From contig NW_020167523.1 of the NCBI RefSeq assembly GCF_001641265.1, positions 1,364,001 to 1,428,000 on the forward strand: 64,000 bases of DNA, in the 5' to 3' direction. The translations under genes were made by a program, and so were the position numbers. Positions 43,985 to 54,210 of the stretch are shown here, piece after piece. The stretch is from Pseudogymnoascus destructans (lineage: Eukaryota > Ascomycota > Leotiomycetes > Thelebolales > Thelebolaceae). Under the pieces are notes generated by a model. The model saw only the letters and a program-made list of their open reading frames with translations. It had not been told where the DNA came from and made no database searches. Each line of letters begins with the position of its first letter. The first letter of the stretch is position 1.

Positions 43985-44721
43985 TGAGGTTAAAAGGGTA
44001 GAGGGGGCGGCGGAAGTTTGATCAAGGTGTTCTATGTAATTTGTACGTATTTAGCAGTTTGGATACCCTTTTAAATAGACAGCAGTTTTAAGCGTTTCAT
44101 ACCTACATGTCTTCATCATAAGCCTTGTATGCTGCCGGCGGCGTTTATCCCGAACTAATTATCTAGTATAGTAGAAAAGGAAACCAAATATATATTAATC
44201 TATCTAAATACTTCTTAAAGTATTAATTTAGCTATAAATTCCTCTTCTAGATCATCTTCTTCTTCCTTTATAAAATCCCAACTCTTTAAACAAGCTATTA
44301 CTCTAAAAAATGTCTTTAGAAAGCCTATTTCTAATCTTTGAAATAATAAGGCTACCTATACTAAAAAAGCTCTCTATAGGAGCACTAGTAGCAGGGATTT
44401 GTAAATAGCGCCTAGCTATAGTAGCTAGAATTGGAAATCGAGATTGATTTATTTTCCAATAGTCTAAAGGATTAATCTATATAATATTAGTAAGTTAATT
44501 ATTAAAGAGGGTTAATAGCTTACCTTATAATGAGAAATAGGTTCTTGGAAATAGATAGAAGTTTCTGTTTCAAAGTCATCTTCTATAGTTTGAGAATATA
44601 ATGATCTTTCAAAGCCATCTAATAGATTATCTTCTTCATTCTCTTGTTGCTGTTGTTGTTGTAGTTGTTGTTGTGTTAGAGGTAATTCGTTATTAAATTC
44701 CTCTCTTACTCTATTAACATA

Positions 44722-46552
44722 ACGTGGTTTATCAGTACGTCGGACATATCAGTACCTCGGACACTTTTCATTGGCATTCTACTTTGAATATCAATAAATC
44801 AACCATAACATATTAAATTAGCTATAACTAAGCGGAATCAGATGAACTAGACATATCTATAGCTTCTTGACAAGTTCGCGCATTATGACCAGCTTTTCCA
44901 CAGATCCCACAGCATCGCCTAGACGGTTGCCCCTCCTTGCAACTACCCCCAACCGCACGTACGTCGCATCGTACCTGCTCATCCACATCCTTCTGTGCGA
45001 TAATAGCCTGTGCATCCTCTACTATAAGTGCACCTCCTTCACGGACACGAGCCTTTTTAGCCCTGTGGTGTTTGCTAAGGGCTTCGTTGGCTGCTCAAAG
45101 GGTACGTACCTCAGCAGACAGAAGGGTGTTCTCATGTGCTAGTCGCTCCGTACCCTTTGCCAATGCAATAACTGTCCCGAAGAGTGGAGTTGGCGAGCTT
45201 CCTTGGTGACGGGCAATTCGATTTCGAACGAGGGTTGTTTGTGAAAGAGCTTCAGTTGGGTTGGAAGGGGTCTGGGAGACCCAAGGGTTGGTGTTGGCAG
45301 TAGAGGGTCTAGAGGGAGTTGGAGTCCGTAACCTCACGTCAAGCTTTGAAAGCACTGCTTGCGGGTCGAAAGGCACTAAGCCAGCTCCGCGGAACCCGGA
45401 CTGGGCGTTTTGGGCTGTCATGGATTCCAGATATGCTGCTCTAAAGGCGAGAAAGAACTCGACCTTGGTAATGTGGTTGATATGAGCCTTAATGAAGGTC
45501 TCAATCTGCCGACCATATGCCCGCTTCAACACACTAAAGCACCCGACATCAAGTGGCTGAGTTAAATGAGACGAGTGGGGAGGTAGTCCAAGAGTTATAA
45601 TGTTGTGTGCCTTGCAGTACTCTTGGAACTCGGCCGATTCATGACTCTCGTGCCCGTCTAACACCAGCATTCGATATGGACCCCTTGCACGAACAGCAGT
45701 ATGTTTGTCGAAGTGTTTCAACCATTCTAGACCCATCTCATTGTTTGTCCATCCATTGCTTGTCGGTTTAACAACCCAGTTGTGTGGAAGGCCGCCGTCT
45801 GTATACCAATTTGCAAGATGATTCTTGCCTTTAACTACCAAAAATGGAGGAATACTCCAGCCGTCACTGTTGATACAAGCAATCGCTGTAGCCCATTCCC
45901 GATTCCCTGGCTGAACTGCCTTACCTCTGCCAAGTCGATCTGCACGGGTAACAACCATTGCAGGGCAAATCACACCCATCATAAACCCAGTTTCGTCAAA
46001 GTTATAGAAGTCGCAGTCCAAAACACCATATTTTGCCCTCATATTTTCCACTAGTCAAAACCACGCGCCTTTGGAAGTCGTAAACGCGATTAAAACGCGT
46101 CTTTAATTCTGGACGTCGTTGTACAAATCGGTGGGCCCAGAGCTTCCCGACGCGCCTCCCTCCACGCGATTCGAGTATAAAATTTGCCATATCTTCTACA
46201 CCAGCAAGCCGGGGTGCAAATCCTCTTGAATCCATATCAAGTATATTCCGAATAACCACCTCCTCTTCTAGTATAGTTAATTTCATCATTGCAGGCCGGC
46301 GTTCGTAGACAGTAGTTCGGCCGTTCATTCTGTCGCAGAGTGTAGAATGAGGTACTTCATAGAGCTTAGCAGCCTTCCGACGACTTAGATTTTTTGATGT
46401 TCGGATAGCCTCGATAGCTAGAATGATTTTTGCTTCTTGGGTAATCACTGACATAATAAAAGGTGGAAAAAACGCGTTGTGAAGTTAAAGGGTAGGAAAT
46501 TCGGGAAAAGTGTCCGAGGTACTGATATGTCCGACGTACTGATAAACCACGT
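44722..46552 (-). mobile_element. Pogo/Fot1-like DNA transposon H
   Basis: 1831 bp, TA at 44720-44721 and 46553-46554. Repeats start ACGTGGTTTATCAGTACG and contain TCAGTACNTCGGACA twice, 17 bp apart (44732 and 44749). The first nine bases equal those of element A, but the rest differ, so the two are sister families. Inserted in the hAT relic. Confidence 0.92.
44828..46454 (-). pseudogene. Pogo-type transposase H with CCHC knuckle, broken
   Basis: Starts MSVITQEAKIILAIEAI at 46454 with a psq HTH (SRRKAAKLYEVPHSTL) and a CENP-B HTH (KLWAHRFVQRRPEL). A short deletion near 46075 removes about ten codons, shifts frame and adds a TGA. The core resumes at NMRAKYG and holds YNFDETGFMMG, LVLDGHESHES and HLTQPLDVGCF. 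A TGA at about 45093 replaces arginine after the coiled region. The tail beyond it still encodes CGICGKAGHNARTC and ends at 44828. Inactive. Confidence 0.85.
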
Positions 46553-46580
46553 TATTAGTATATAATTTAAAAATATAATA

Positions 46581-47003
46581 ACGTACATGTATAACGAACC
46601 GGCCAAACAAGTGAACCGGCCAATCCATTTTACACCTTAAATCACGAATTTCATAACTTAATATCTCAACAACCCTTTAATAATAAGTTATAAAAATATG
46701 TACTTAGCCTTTTATAAGCATTTAAAGTACTCTATTTGATTTTTAAAGCAATTAGTATTGTAGTTATTAAGATACTAAGAATTAGGTCAAAAGTGGGGCT
46801 AAAACTCAATATCTTAATAACTACAATACTAATTGCTTTAAAAATCAAATAGAGTACTTTAAATGCTTATAAAAGGCTAAGTACATATTTTTATAACTTA
46901 TTATTAAAGGGTTGTTGAGATATTAAGTTATGAAATTCGTGATTTAAGGTGTAAAATGGATTGGCCGGTTCACTTGTTTGGCCGGTTCGTTATACATGTA
47001 CAT
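46581..47003. mobile_element. Foldback MITE, near-perfect 194-bp inverted repeats
   Basis: TA at 46579-46580 and 47004-47005. The left arm starts ACGTACATGTATAACG; the right arm ends CATGTACAT, one base off. By eye the arms (about 46581-46774 and 46810-47003) pair perfectly apart from that terminal difference, around a loop of roughly 35 bp. The termini resemble element G (ACGTGCATGTATAACG) and carry the doubled block AACCGGCC with the same spacing. It has no coding capacity; a pogo transposase presumably moves it. Confidence 0.92.
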
Positions 47004-47283
47004 TAATGAGTAATATAATTACTTGTAGAATATATAATTTTTTTATTTTTCCATATAGCCCTAATAGATATTAGTATAAAGTATATAATTAAGTATGATA
47101 AAGTTAACTTACGTACAACTAGGTTGTGTACACTTAATAGTAAGTGTTCGTTCATTATTTTCAATAATAGAATTTAACTCTCTAGTAAAGAGCCCTTCCT
47201 TAAAAATATAAGGAAGGTTATCTAAAGGAAGAGTATAGCTAGGGCTATTATATTGATCCTTAGAAGAAGACATAGTTATAGTA

Positions 47284-49137
47284 ACGTAACGTATGGGGTA
47301 GTCGGACATACGGGGTAGTCGGACAAAAATGCCCGACTACCAACTCAGAACCTTCATACCTTCCACCATGAACATCCCACAACCATACAGTCGTGCTCAG
47401 ATTGAAGACAACATCCAAAAGGCTGTCATTGCGCTCCAATTGAAGGAATTCAAATCAATTAGACTTGCTGCAGACCACTTCAAAGTTCCTAAGTCAACTC
47501 TTGCTGATAGGATGTCTGGGAAGAAAACGCGTGCTGTAGCTCACGAAATTGAACAAGCTCTCTCAAATGCAGAAGAAAATACACTAGCACGATGGATTAC
47601 ACGTCTCACTGCCACGGGTTTTCCTGCAACTCCTATGTTGATCAAGGAAATGGCTGAAGAAATTCGCGTACGACGCGTCCAAATCACGTCTTCTCAAACC
47701 ACTCTTCGGACCAATCCTACCCCCATAGGCCATGAATGGATCTATAGATTCTTAAAACGACATCCAAACTTTAAAGGGGTCTACTCAAGACAACTAGAGT
47801 CTGCACGACATAAAGAAGCCACTCCTATAAAGATTTCAGCTTGGTTTGACGCGTTTAAAGCACGAATTGAAGAGCGAAAGTACAAGCCATGCAACATCTA
47901 TAATATGGATGAGACAGGTTTTGCAGTTGGAGAGACTCAATCCACGCGAATAATTGTTGATTCTACCTTGAAATCCAATTGGAAGGTCACAGCTGGGAAG
48001 CAGGAGTGGATAACTGTACTTGAATGCATTGATGCAGACGGTGGTGCTTTACCACCTATAATTATATTCAAGGCTAAGAATACCAATTCAAGTTGGATTC
48101 CAAAGGACACCCCTACAAACTGGCACTTCTCAACAAGTAATAGTGGCTGGACTTCAAACAGTCATGGATTTGAGTGGTTGCGGAAGGTATTTGAGCCTGA
48201 GTCACGCAAAAAGTCTGGAAATCACCCGCGAATGTTGATTATGAATGGCCATTCTAGTCACATTACTGGCGATATGATTGCACTGTGCATTGAGAATGAC
48301 ATCGACCTTCTTATTCTACCGCCTCATTGCTTTCATCTACTCCAACCACTTGATGTTGGGGTGTATGGACCTCTTAAGCGATTTCATGCTCAGGAAGTAG
48401 ATCAGTATACTCGAGCAGGAATAAAGCGAATCCAGCGCTCCCACTGGGTTGAAATCTTCCAGTGTATTCGAGAGAAGGGTCTTATACCTCAAAACATTAG
48501 AAGTGGGTGGAGGGCAGCGGGTTTAATACCCTTTCTCCCAGAAAGAGTTCTGGCTAACCTTCCACTTCCACCAACCGAACCACCTCGCACTCCTCAAAAC
48601 TCAACCAATATCACTACTCTGGATCTCTCAATACTCCGAAGTTCTCCTCCAGATGGAACTGAACTAAGGCATGCAAATTTAGTATTTAATTCAAGTATGG
48701 CAACTTGTGACTCTCCTGCTTCACCAACTCGACGCTATGCCAAGAGAATGACTAGGCTGGTTGAAAGTCAGAATGCTGAACTCAGCATCCTTCGGAAGGA
48801 GGTAAAAGAGTACAAAGAGATACTTGAGACACGAAAGAAAAGAACTACGGGCAAGAGAATTAAGTTGCAAGGCGAATTTGTATTCAGTACCGAGGAAGTG
48901 TTGAAAATTGTCTGGGAGGCAGAGTTGAAGTCAACCGAGAAAAGACCACGTGGAAGGCCACGCAAACGGCCAATTGAAGAAGTAGACGAGGAAGTTGAAG
49001 AGGAAGAGGTAGAGAACGATTCAAGCGACCCAGAATTGGAATTGGAGGAGTGTGTGGCACGTAGGACTCGGTCAACTAGAGTAGAATAAACTTTTTGTCC
49101 GACTACCCCATATGTCCGACTACCCCATACGTTACGT
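47284..49137 (+). mobile_element. Pogo/Fot1-like DNA transposon I
   Basis: 1854 bp, TA at 47282-47283 and 49138-49139. Repeats start ACGTAACGTATGGGG and contain GGGGTAGTCGGACA twice, 17 bp apart (47295 and 47312). The transposase frame is unbroken. Confidence 0.9.
47329..49089 (+). CDS. Pogo-type transposase I, uninterrupted but with second catalytic Asp changed to Asn
   Basis: 586 codons without a stop; a second ATG at codon 14 (MNIPQPYS) may be the true start, because the first lies 5 bp inside the terminal-repeat junction. Domains: psq HTH (IRLAADHFKVPKSTLADRM), CENP-B HTH (GHEWIYRFLKRHPNF), DDE core with YNMDETGFAVG (first Asp) and HLLQPLDVGVYGPLK (third). Motif 2 reads LIMNGHSSH, where every related element here has LxxDGHxSH or DSH; codon AAT at 48244-48246 replaces GAT. 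A Leu-rich coiled region, an AT-hook-like RPRGRPRKRP and an acidic tail close the protein. There is no CCHC knuckle. It should bind DNA but probably cannot cut it. Confidence 0.88.
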   Translation: MPDYQLRTFIPSTMNIPQPYSRAQIEDNIQKAVIALQLKEFKSIRLAADHFKVPKSTLADRMSGKKTRAVAHEIEQALSNAEENTLARWITRLTATGFPATPMLIKEMAEEIRVRRVQITSSQTTLRTNPTPIGHEWIYRFLKRHPNFKGVYSRQLESARHKEATPIKISAWFDAFKARIEERKYKPCNIYNMDETGFAVGETQSTRIIVDSTLKSNWKVTAGKQEWITVLECIDADGGALPPIIIFKAKNTNSSWIPKDTPTNWHFSTSNSGWTSNSHGFEWLRKVFEPESRKKSGNHPRMLIMNGHSSHITGDMIALCIENDIDLLILPPHCFHLLQPLDVGVYGPLKRFHAQEVDQYTRAGIKRIQRSHWVEIFQCIREKGLIPQNIRSGWRAAGLIPFLPERVLANLPLPPTEPPRTPQNSTNITTLDLSILRSSPPDGTELRHANLVFNSSMATCDSPASPTRRYAKRMTRLVESQNAELSILRKEVKEYKEILETRKKRTTGKRIKLQGEFVFSTEEVLKIVWEAELKSTEKRPRGRPRKRPIEEVDEEVEEEEVENDSSDPELELEECVARRTRSTRVE

Positions 49138-49142
49138 TAATG

Positions 49143-49195
49143 ATAGTATAAAGTGTTGTTATAGTATAAAGTGTTGTTATGTATAAAGTGTTGTT
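49143..49195 (+). repeat. Short tandem repeat, three units
   Basis: Three copies of ATAGTATAAAGTGTTGTT, the last slightly shortened, just outside the right end of element I. Confidence 0.8.
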
Positions 49196-49291
49196 ATTGT
49201 TGCTTTTGTTTTAATAGAAAAGTTAGTTAAGGAGTGAGTTAAAGGCTCTATATATACCTAGATTATAGATTCTTAAATATTCTATAGAGTA

Positions 49292-51106
49292 TTTCACATG
49301 CAAGTCGCCATCCCGGGTGAGTCGCCACTAAAACACTAAAAATTGACTATTACTACGACTACTACACCGCCACCCTACATAATAACCCTTATTCAATTGT
49401 AATTGATTCCTGGCGCCTCGCACGTACGGGAATTATGGCCCATAATACCACATAAGCCACAACGCTTCTGTCGGCTCTTAGAGCCCACCTGCCGACTACT
49501 CTACCTCTGTACGGACTTGAGCTTCAACCTCAGCACTCTGAAGGATATCCTCTCCCTCTCGTACAGAGAGACTACCGCCTTGCATTATACGCCTCTTGCG
49601 CTTCCTTTTCCTCCTCTTTTTCTGTTCATTTGCTGCTTGTAGAGCCTTAACTTCTGCCTTGAGTAGAACAGCAGAATGCATCATAACTTGCGCCCCCTTA
49701 ACAAGGCAGCTAATAGCATCATTAATTGAGGTAGGAGAGCTATTCTGATGTTGTACAACACAGTTCTTTATATGCTCTGTTTGAAAATCAAGCTCCCTTA
49801 TAGTTTGAGGAGTCTTTGAAGTCCAATTGTTACTCTCAACTATAGGAGGAGTTGGAGCCCTCAAGTGTAGATTCAAGTGAGAGAGGACACTCTGTGGCTC
49901 GTACGGAACTAGTCCTGTAGCTCGGAATCCGCTCTTGATGTTCTGCTCTGTAAATGTAGCTTTAAATGCTTCTTTGAATGCAGAGAGAAACTCAAGCTTT
50001 GTGATATGGTTTAGCCTGTTCCGTACGAAGGTTTCAATCTGACGTCCATACGAAAGCTTTAGTGGAGCAAAGCAGCTAACATCAAGTGGTTGAAGAATGT
50101 GTGAGGAGTGTGGTGGCATACAGAGGGTGATTATCTTCCGTTCTGTACAGTAGTGTTGAAATTGAGCTGAGAGGTGGCTCTCGTGTCCGTCAAGAATAAG
50201 AAGGCGATAGGTTCCGATTGAACGACTGTTTGTATGTCGATCAAAGTGTTGAATCCACTCGTACCCAATTGAATTTGAAGTCCACCCATTCTCACTTAGC
50301 GTAATCACCCAATCATCTGGCAATCCTGAGTCCTCGTACCAAGCAGAGAGGTGATTCTGCGCCTTGAAAATGATGAACGGCGGGAGTGCCCATCCGTACG
50401 AATTGACACCTTGGATAATTGACACCCACTCTCTATTCCCTGGCTGTATAGTCTTTGGACGACTCTTTGCTTCCGAGCTTGTAACTACCTTTGCAGTAGC
50501 AATAACTCCCATGGCAAACCCTGCTTCATCAAAGTTGTAGATATCCTGCTCTAAGATGCCGTATTTTGCAACCACGTTCCATACAAGAGAAAACCACTCT
50601 TGAATTATCTTAGGATCTTCACATTTTGCTCGTTTATAATCGTACTTCCGACTGAACTTTGATTTAATTTCCGTACGACGCTTAATAAAGGTAGTAGTCC
50701 AGTTCTTCCCAACAGGGCTCTCACCTCGTTCAGAGAGTAGAAGGTCGGCCATTTCTTGCACAGCTTGCGGTCGGGGTGGAAATCCACGCGAATCTAGGTC
50801 GAGAATATATTGAACAAGAGCTGACTCTTCGTACGGAGTCAACTTACGTGAGTTAGGAGTAGAGTCGCTTCGAGAAGTTATACCACGAACCTGGTCACGT
50901 AAGGTTGTACGGGGCACATCGTATGATACTGCAGCTGCTTGAACATAATTGCCTTGTTTAATTGCTTGAATAGCTAATAGTATCCTGCCCTCTTGATTAG
51001 AGGATTGGGCTTGTGTTGGTCGTGGCATTGTTGACTATAGTTAAGTTGACGCGTTTTGGTGTTTTGGTGGTGGCGACTCACCCGGGATGGCGACTCGCAT
51101 GTGAAA
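49292..51106 (-). mobile_element. Pogo/Fot1-like DNA transposon J
   Basis: 1815 bp, TA at 49290-49291 and 51107-51108. Repeats start TTTCACATGCAAGTCGCC and hold AGTCGCCA twice, 17 bp apart (49303 and 49320), around a CCCGGG palindrome. It differs in termini from the ACGT group, yet its transposase is of the same CCHC type. Confidence 0.9.
49496..51028 (-). CDS. Pogo-type transposase J, knuckle lost by frameshift
   Basis: 510 residues from ATG at 51028. It has a psq HTH (VQAAAVSYDVPRTTLRDQV), a CENP-B HTH (VGKNWTTTFIKRRTEI), a complete triad D167 (YNFDEAGFAMG), D280 (LILDGHESH) and D316 (HILQPLDVSCF), and a basic helical tail. The frame stops at TAG 49496. One base out of phase, the next codons read RCGLC, then GHNSRTC, the CCHC knuckle present in A, G and H. 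The current protein therefore lacks its zinc knuckle. Catalysis may still be possible; whether the knuckle is needed is unknown. Confidence 0.88.
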   Translation of the reverse strand: MPRPTQAQSSNQEGRILLAIQAIKQGNYVQAAAVSYDVPRTTLRDQVRGITSRSDSTPNSRKLTPYEESALVQYILDLDSRGFPPRPQAVQEMADLLLSERGESPVGKNWTTTFIKRRTEIKSKFSRKYDYKRAKCEDPKIIQEWFSLVWNVVAKYGILEQDIYNFDEAGFAMGVIATAKVVTSSEAKSRPKTIQPGNREWVSIIQGVNSYGWALPPFIIFKAQNHLSAWYEDSGLPDDWVITLSENGWTSNSIGYEWIQHFDRHTNSRSIGTYRLLILDGHESHLSAQFQHYCTERKIITLCMPPHSSHILQPLDVSCFAPLKLSYGRQIETFVRNRLNHITKLEFLSAFKEAFKATFTEQNIKSGFRATGLVPYEPQSVLSHLNLHLRAPTPPIVESNNWTSKTPQTIRELDFQTEHIKNCVVQHQNSSPTSINDAISCLVKGAQVMMHSAVLLKAEVKALQAANEQKKRRKRKRKRRIMQGGSLSVREGEDILQSAEVEAQVRTEVE

Positions 51107-51341
51107 TACGTTATAGATATATTTATAAGCATTTATAAGCATTTTGAACTCTCTAGAAGTTTGTAGAAGTTTGTAGAATTCTCTAGAAACATTTCATTTT
51201 TCTTATCTTATCTTATCACTTATCTAAACTATACCCAATTAGGTAATAACTAAGCCTAATAAGGTATAGATTATAGTCATGATTATAGATCATGATTATG
51301 ATTATATGCTTTATAAATAATCATGATTATGATTACGACTA

Positions 51342-51550
51342 ACGTGCATGTATAACGAAAGTGCCAAACAAGCGAAAGTGCCAAAATCATGCGGTGACCA
51401 ACCCCCCGAACTAAATGTTAAATTCCTCCACAACAAAACATGCGCCATAAAAATGATGAAAGCAAATTAGTGCTAGCTATCCAAGCTATGCAAAGCGACC
51501 CAAATTTGCACCTTTGAGTTGCAGCTAGGATCTATTCCGTAGACCACCGC
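51342..51550 (+). mobile_element. Pogo fragment K (first 209 bp of the element-G family)
   Basis: Preceded by TA (51340-51341) and near-identical to 30922-31130; I see two or three differences. It carries the same TGA in place of an arginine codon as G. At 51550/51551 it joins Gypsy pol sequence abruptly, and no second inverted repeat exists. Confidence 0.9.
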
Positions 51551-53600
51551 TCAACCACTTACAGAGCTTACAAGGAAAGACCTTACGTTCGAATGGACAA
51601 GCAAGGCAGAGGCTGCTTTTCAGGAACTTAAGACGAAGTTCACAGAAGCACCTATCCTAGTCACATTCGACCCTGCAAAGAGGATTGTCTTAGAGACAGA
51701 CTCCTCTGACTTCGCGATTGGAGCCTGTCTAAGTCAGCCAGACAAAGACGAGAAGCTTAAGCCAGTTGCATATTACTCTAGAAAACTGTCACCTGCGGAG
51801 CCTCAACTATGACATCCACGACAAGGAGCTGATAGCTATTGTCGTTGCTTTTGAGCAATGGCGAGTATATCTTGAAGGATCGACCTACCCAGTACAGGTA
51901 TGGACGGATCATAAGAATCTCATATACTTCACCACAACCAAGGTTTTAAACTGCAGACAAGTCCGATGGGCAGAGACACTCGCAGCCTACAACTTCACGA
52001 TTACATATTGCAAGGGCTCTGAGAATGCAAGAGCCGACGCTCTTAGCAGAAGGACCGACTACATCGGCCCTAAAGAGGAAAGACCTAGAGCCATATTGAA
52101 GAAAACAGATGCAGGAATGCAATACAATGAGTTGCTAGCCACGATTGCCACTGTGGAGAACTCGGAGTTGGAGAAAAGACTCAAGAAAGCTTATGCAACA
52201 GATGAATGTGCAAAGCGAGTCTTAATAAAAACTGAAGGCGACTTTGCCATCGATGAACAAGGATTGATCCGATTCAAAGGATTAGTGTATGTCCCAAACA
52301 AAATGAGACGCCAGCTAGTTTAAGAACAACACTCGCTACCAGCACACGGCCATCAGGGAGTAACACGCACCTTCGAACGAATCACCCGACACTACTACTT
52401 CCCAGGTATGAGGAAGCAGGTGGAAACAGTAGTAAGAGAGTGCGACATTTGCAGAAAATCCAAAACCAATAGGCACTTGCCATATGGACAGCTGAAATCG
52501 ACTCCAGTACCAACAGGAGCGTGGAAATCTATAGCTTTGGACTTCATTGTCAAGCTACCACCCTCTCGGGACCCGTTAACAGGAGTAGTATTTGACGCTA
52601 TCCTGGTTATTACGGAAAGACTCATGAAATATGGAATATTTGTGCCATATTTAGAAGCTAGCGATGCTGAAGCACTCGCATACACCTTCCTTTGAGTCAT
52701 ATTAGCTGATCACGGATTACCGGAAGAAATCATCTCAGACAGAGACAAGCTTTTTTACTTCGAAATTTTGGAGATCTTTAATGGCACTTTTGGGAACAAA
52801 TCATAAGCTATCAACAGCTTTCCATCCCCAAACAGACGGTCAAACAGAAAGACTGAATCAAACCCTTGAAGAATACCTACGGAGTTATGTCAACCACCAA
52901 CAAGACAATTGGGTTCAGATATTACCCATCGCACAGTTCGCATATAACAGCGCGATGACCGAAGCAACAAAAGTCTCACCTTTCTTTGCCAATTACGGCT
53001 ATCAGCCAGAGGCATATAGACTACCACGACCGGATGAATCAAGAGCAGAACAAGCTATGATCGCTGTGGAACAACTCAAATCGTTCCATGAACAACTTGT
53101 GACAGATATCCAATTCTTAAATGAACGATCTGCCGCGTATGCAAACAAGAAGCGCAGTATGGAACCTGCCTTCAATGAGGGGGATAAAGTATATCTACTC
53201 CGGAAACACATCAAAACGAAACGACCAAGTACAAAGTTGGACTTCAAGAAATTGGGACCATTCAAAATATTGAACAAAGTCAGCTCAGTTAATTACAGAC
53301 TGCAGCTACCCAAGAAGTCTAGACTACACCCGGTATTTCATGTCTCACTACTGGAACCAGCAAGAGGAAATACCCCAATTGCAACCGATACAGAACTTCA
53401 ACCAGAGAATGAGATTGTTGAATACGAAGTCGAAGCGATCCTAGACAGAAGGTTAGTAGGACGCAAAGAAGAGTTTTTGATAAAATGAAAAGGTTATGAA
53501 CCTACGGACAATTCATGGGAAATGGTCAGAAACCTTAGCTGTCCAGAGCTACTGGAGGTGTTTCGCCGTCGACACCCAAGCGATCAAAGAAGCCAGGAGA
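51551..53600 (+). pseudogene. Gypsy pol fragment: RNase H, integrase, chromodomain
   Basis: RNase H begins at KAEAAFQELKTKFTEAPILV and has VLETDSSDFAIGACLSQ (first catalytic Asp) and WTDHKNLIYF, with a one-base insertion near 51802. Integrase follows: zinc domain H...H...C-x2-C (HQGVTRTFERITRHYY, CDICRKSK), the core with LDFIVKLPPS and ISDRDKLF, then FHPQTDGQTERLNQTLEEYL. GPY/F-type KLGPFKI and a chromodomain (VEYEVEAILDRR) end the protein. Lesions: TAA at 52321, a stop near 52695, a frameshift near 52750, and TGA at 53486-53488 where the chromodomain Trp of WKGY should be. All fit C-to-T or G-to-A decay plus small indels. Confidence 0.87.
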
Positions 53601-54110
53601 CAGGGCCACGAAAAGGTCCTGGTCAGGGGCAGCACCCTCGGAAACGGCAGTAGAAGGGCTGTGCAAGAGAGTCCCTTTGACCTCTGCCTCCCTACACTCC
53701 TTCTCCTCTGCTTCATCCAATTCGTCCAAAGATTTCAGACCACGACGCAGCATCTCAACACCGTGGGTTTTGAGAGCCTTCTGCTGTTTGCGAAGACGCA
53801 TGCGACGGGCATATGCTTCTTGAGTGCAGAGGTGAGCCTCTCGCTCCTGAGATGCCGCCGCTTCCTCTTCTACCTCAAGGCGCTCTTCTTCTTTTCGAAG
53901 CTTCTCCCAATCAGTTGGAGAAGGGGCGCAAGCATTGCATTTGGAATTGCGATGAGTACATTAACTACAACAATGACTACCAGCAACAACAATACAGAAT
54001 CGATTGTTGTGAAGACAGCTGGAACATGGCGACATTAGGTTTCCGTTCTTTTCAATACGGTCTGCAAAAAGATGACGTTCTTTGATTTTTATGTGTCTAC
54101 TAGAAGACAT
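53535..54110 (-). pseudogene. Antisense Cys-rich reading frame in the Gypsy element, one stop
   Basis: On the strand opposite pol, ATG at 54110 opens about 190 codons, with a single TAA after roughly 50. The N-terminal part spaces six cysteines as CX2C-X6-C-X8-CX2C-X6-C, the pattern of fungal Zn2Cys6 DNA-binding clusters. Landmarks are KERHLFADRIEKNGNLMSPC upstream and a Glu-rich coiled coil (EEERLEVEEEAAA) downstream, ending with FFDRLGVDGE. I recall many predicted fungal proteins of this type, apparently always in repeats. It occupies the space between the chromodomain and the 3' LTR and overlaps the end of pol. It may be an accessory gene of the element. Confidence 0.65.
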
Positions 54111-54210
54111 GGTAAACAGCGCAACCTGCTAGACAATTAAGTGGGCATCACCCTACTTAAGTAAGTGATTCCTTAATCAGCAAGACCTAAGGGCCTTTTG
54201 GAGGACCTAG

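Larger units (their letters stand above)
44215..47273 (-). pseudogene. RIP-degraded hAT transposase, split by pogo H and a MITE
   Basis: The C-terminal part (44720-44215) reads DYWKINQSRFPILATIARRY and LQIPATSAPIESFFS, then RNRL. This is the hATC dimerisation domain, interrupted by an intron-like GT-AG stretch near 44475-44525 and stops. The N-terminal part lies at 47273-47100 (MSSSKDQYNSPSYTLPLDNL). Between them sit pogo H (44722-46552) and the foldback MITE (46581-47003). The sequence is strongly AT-rich, much more than the inserted elements, indicating an older, heavily mutated host transposon. Whether the two parts come from one element is inferred from strand and order. Confidence 0.65.
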
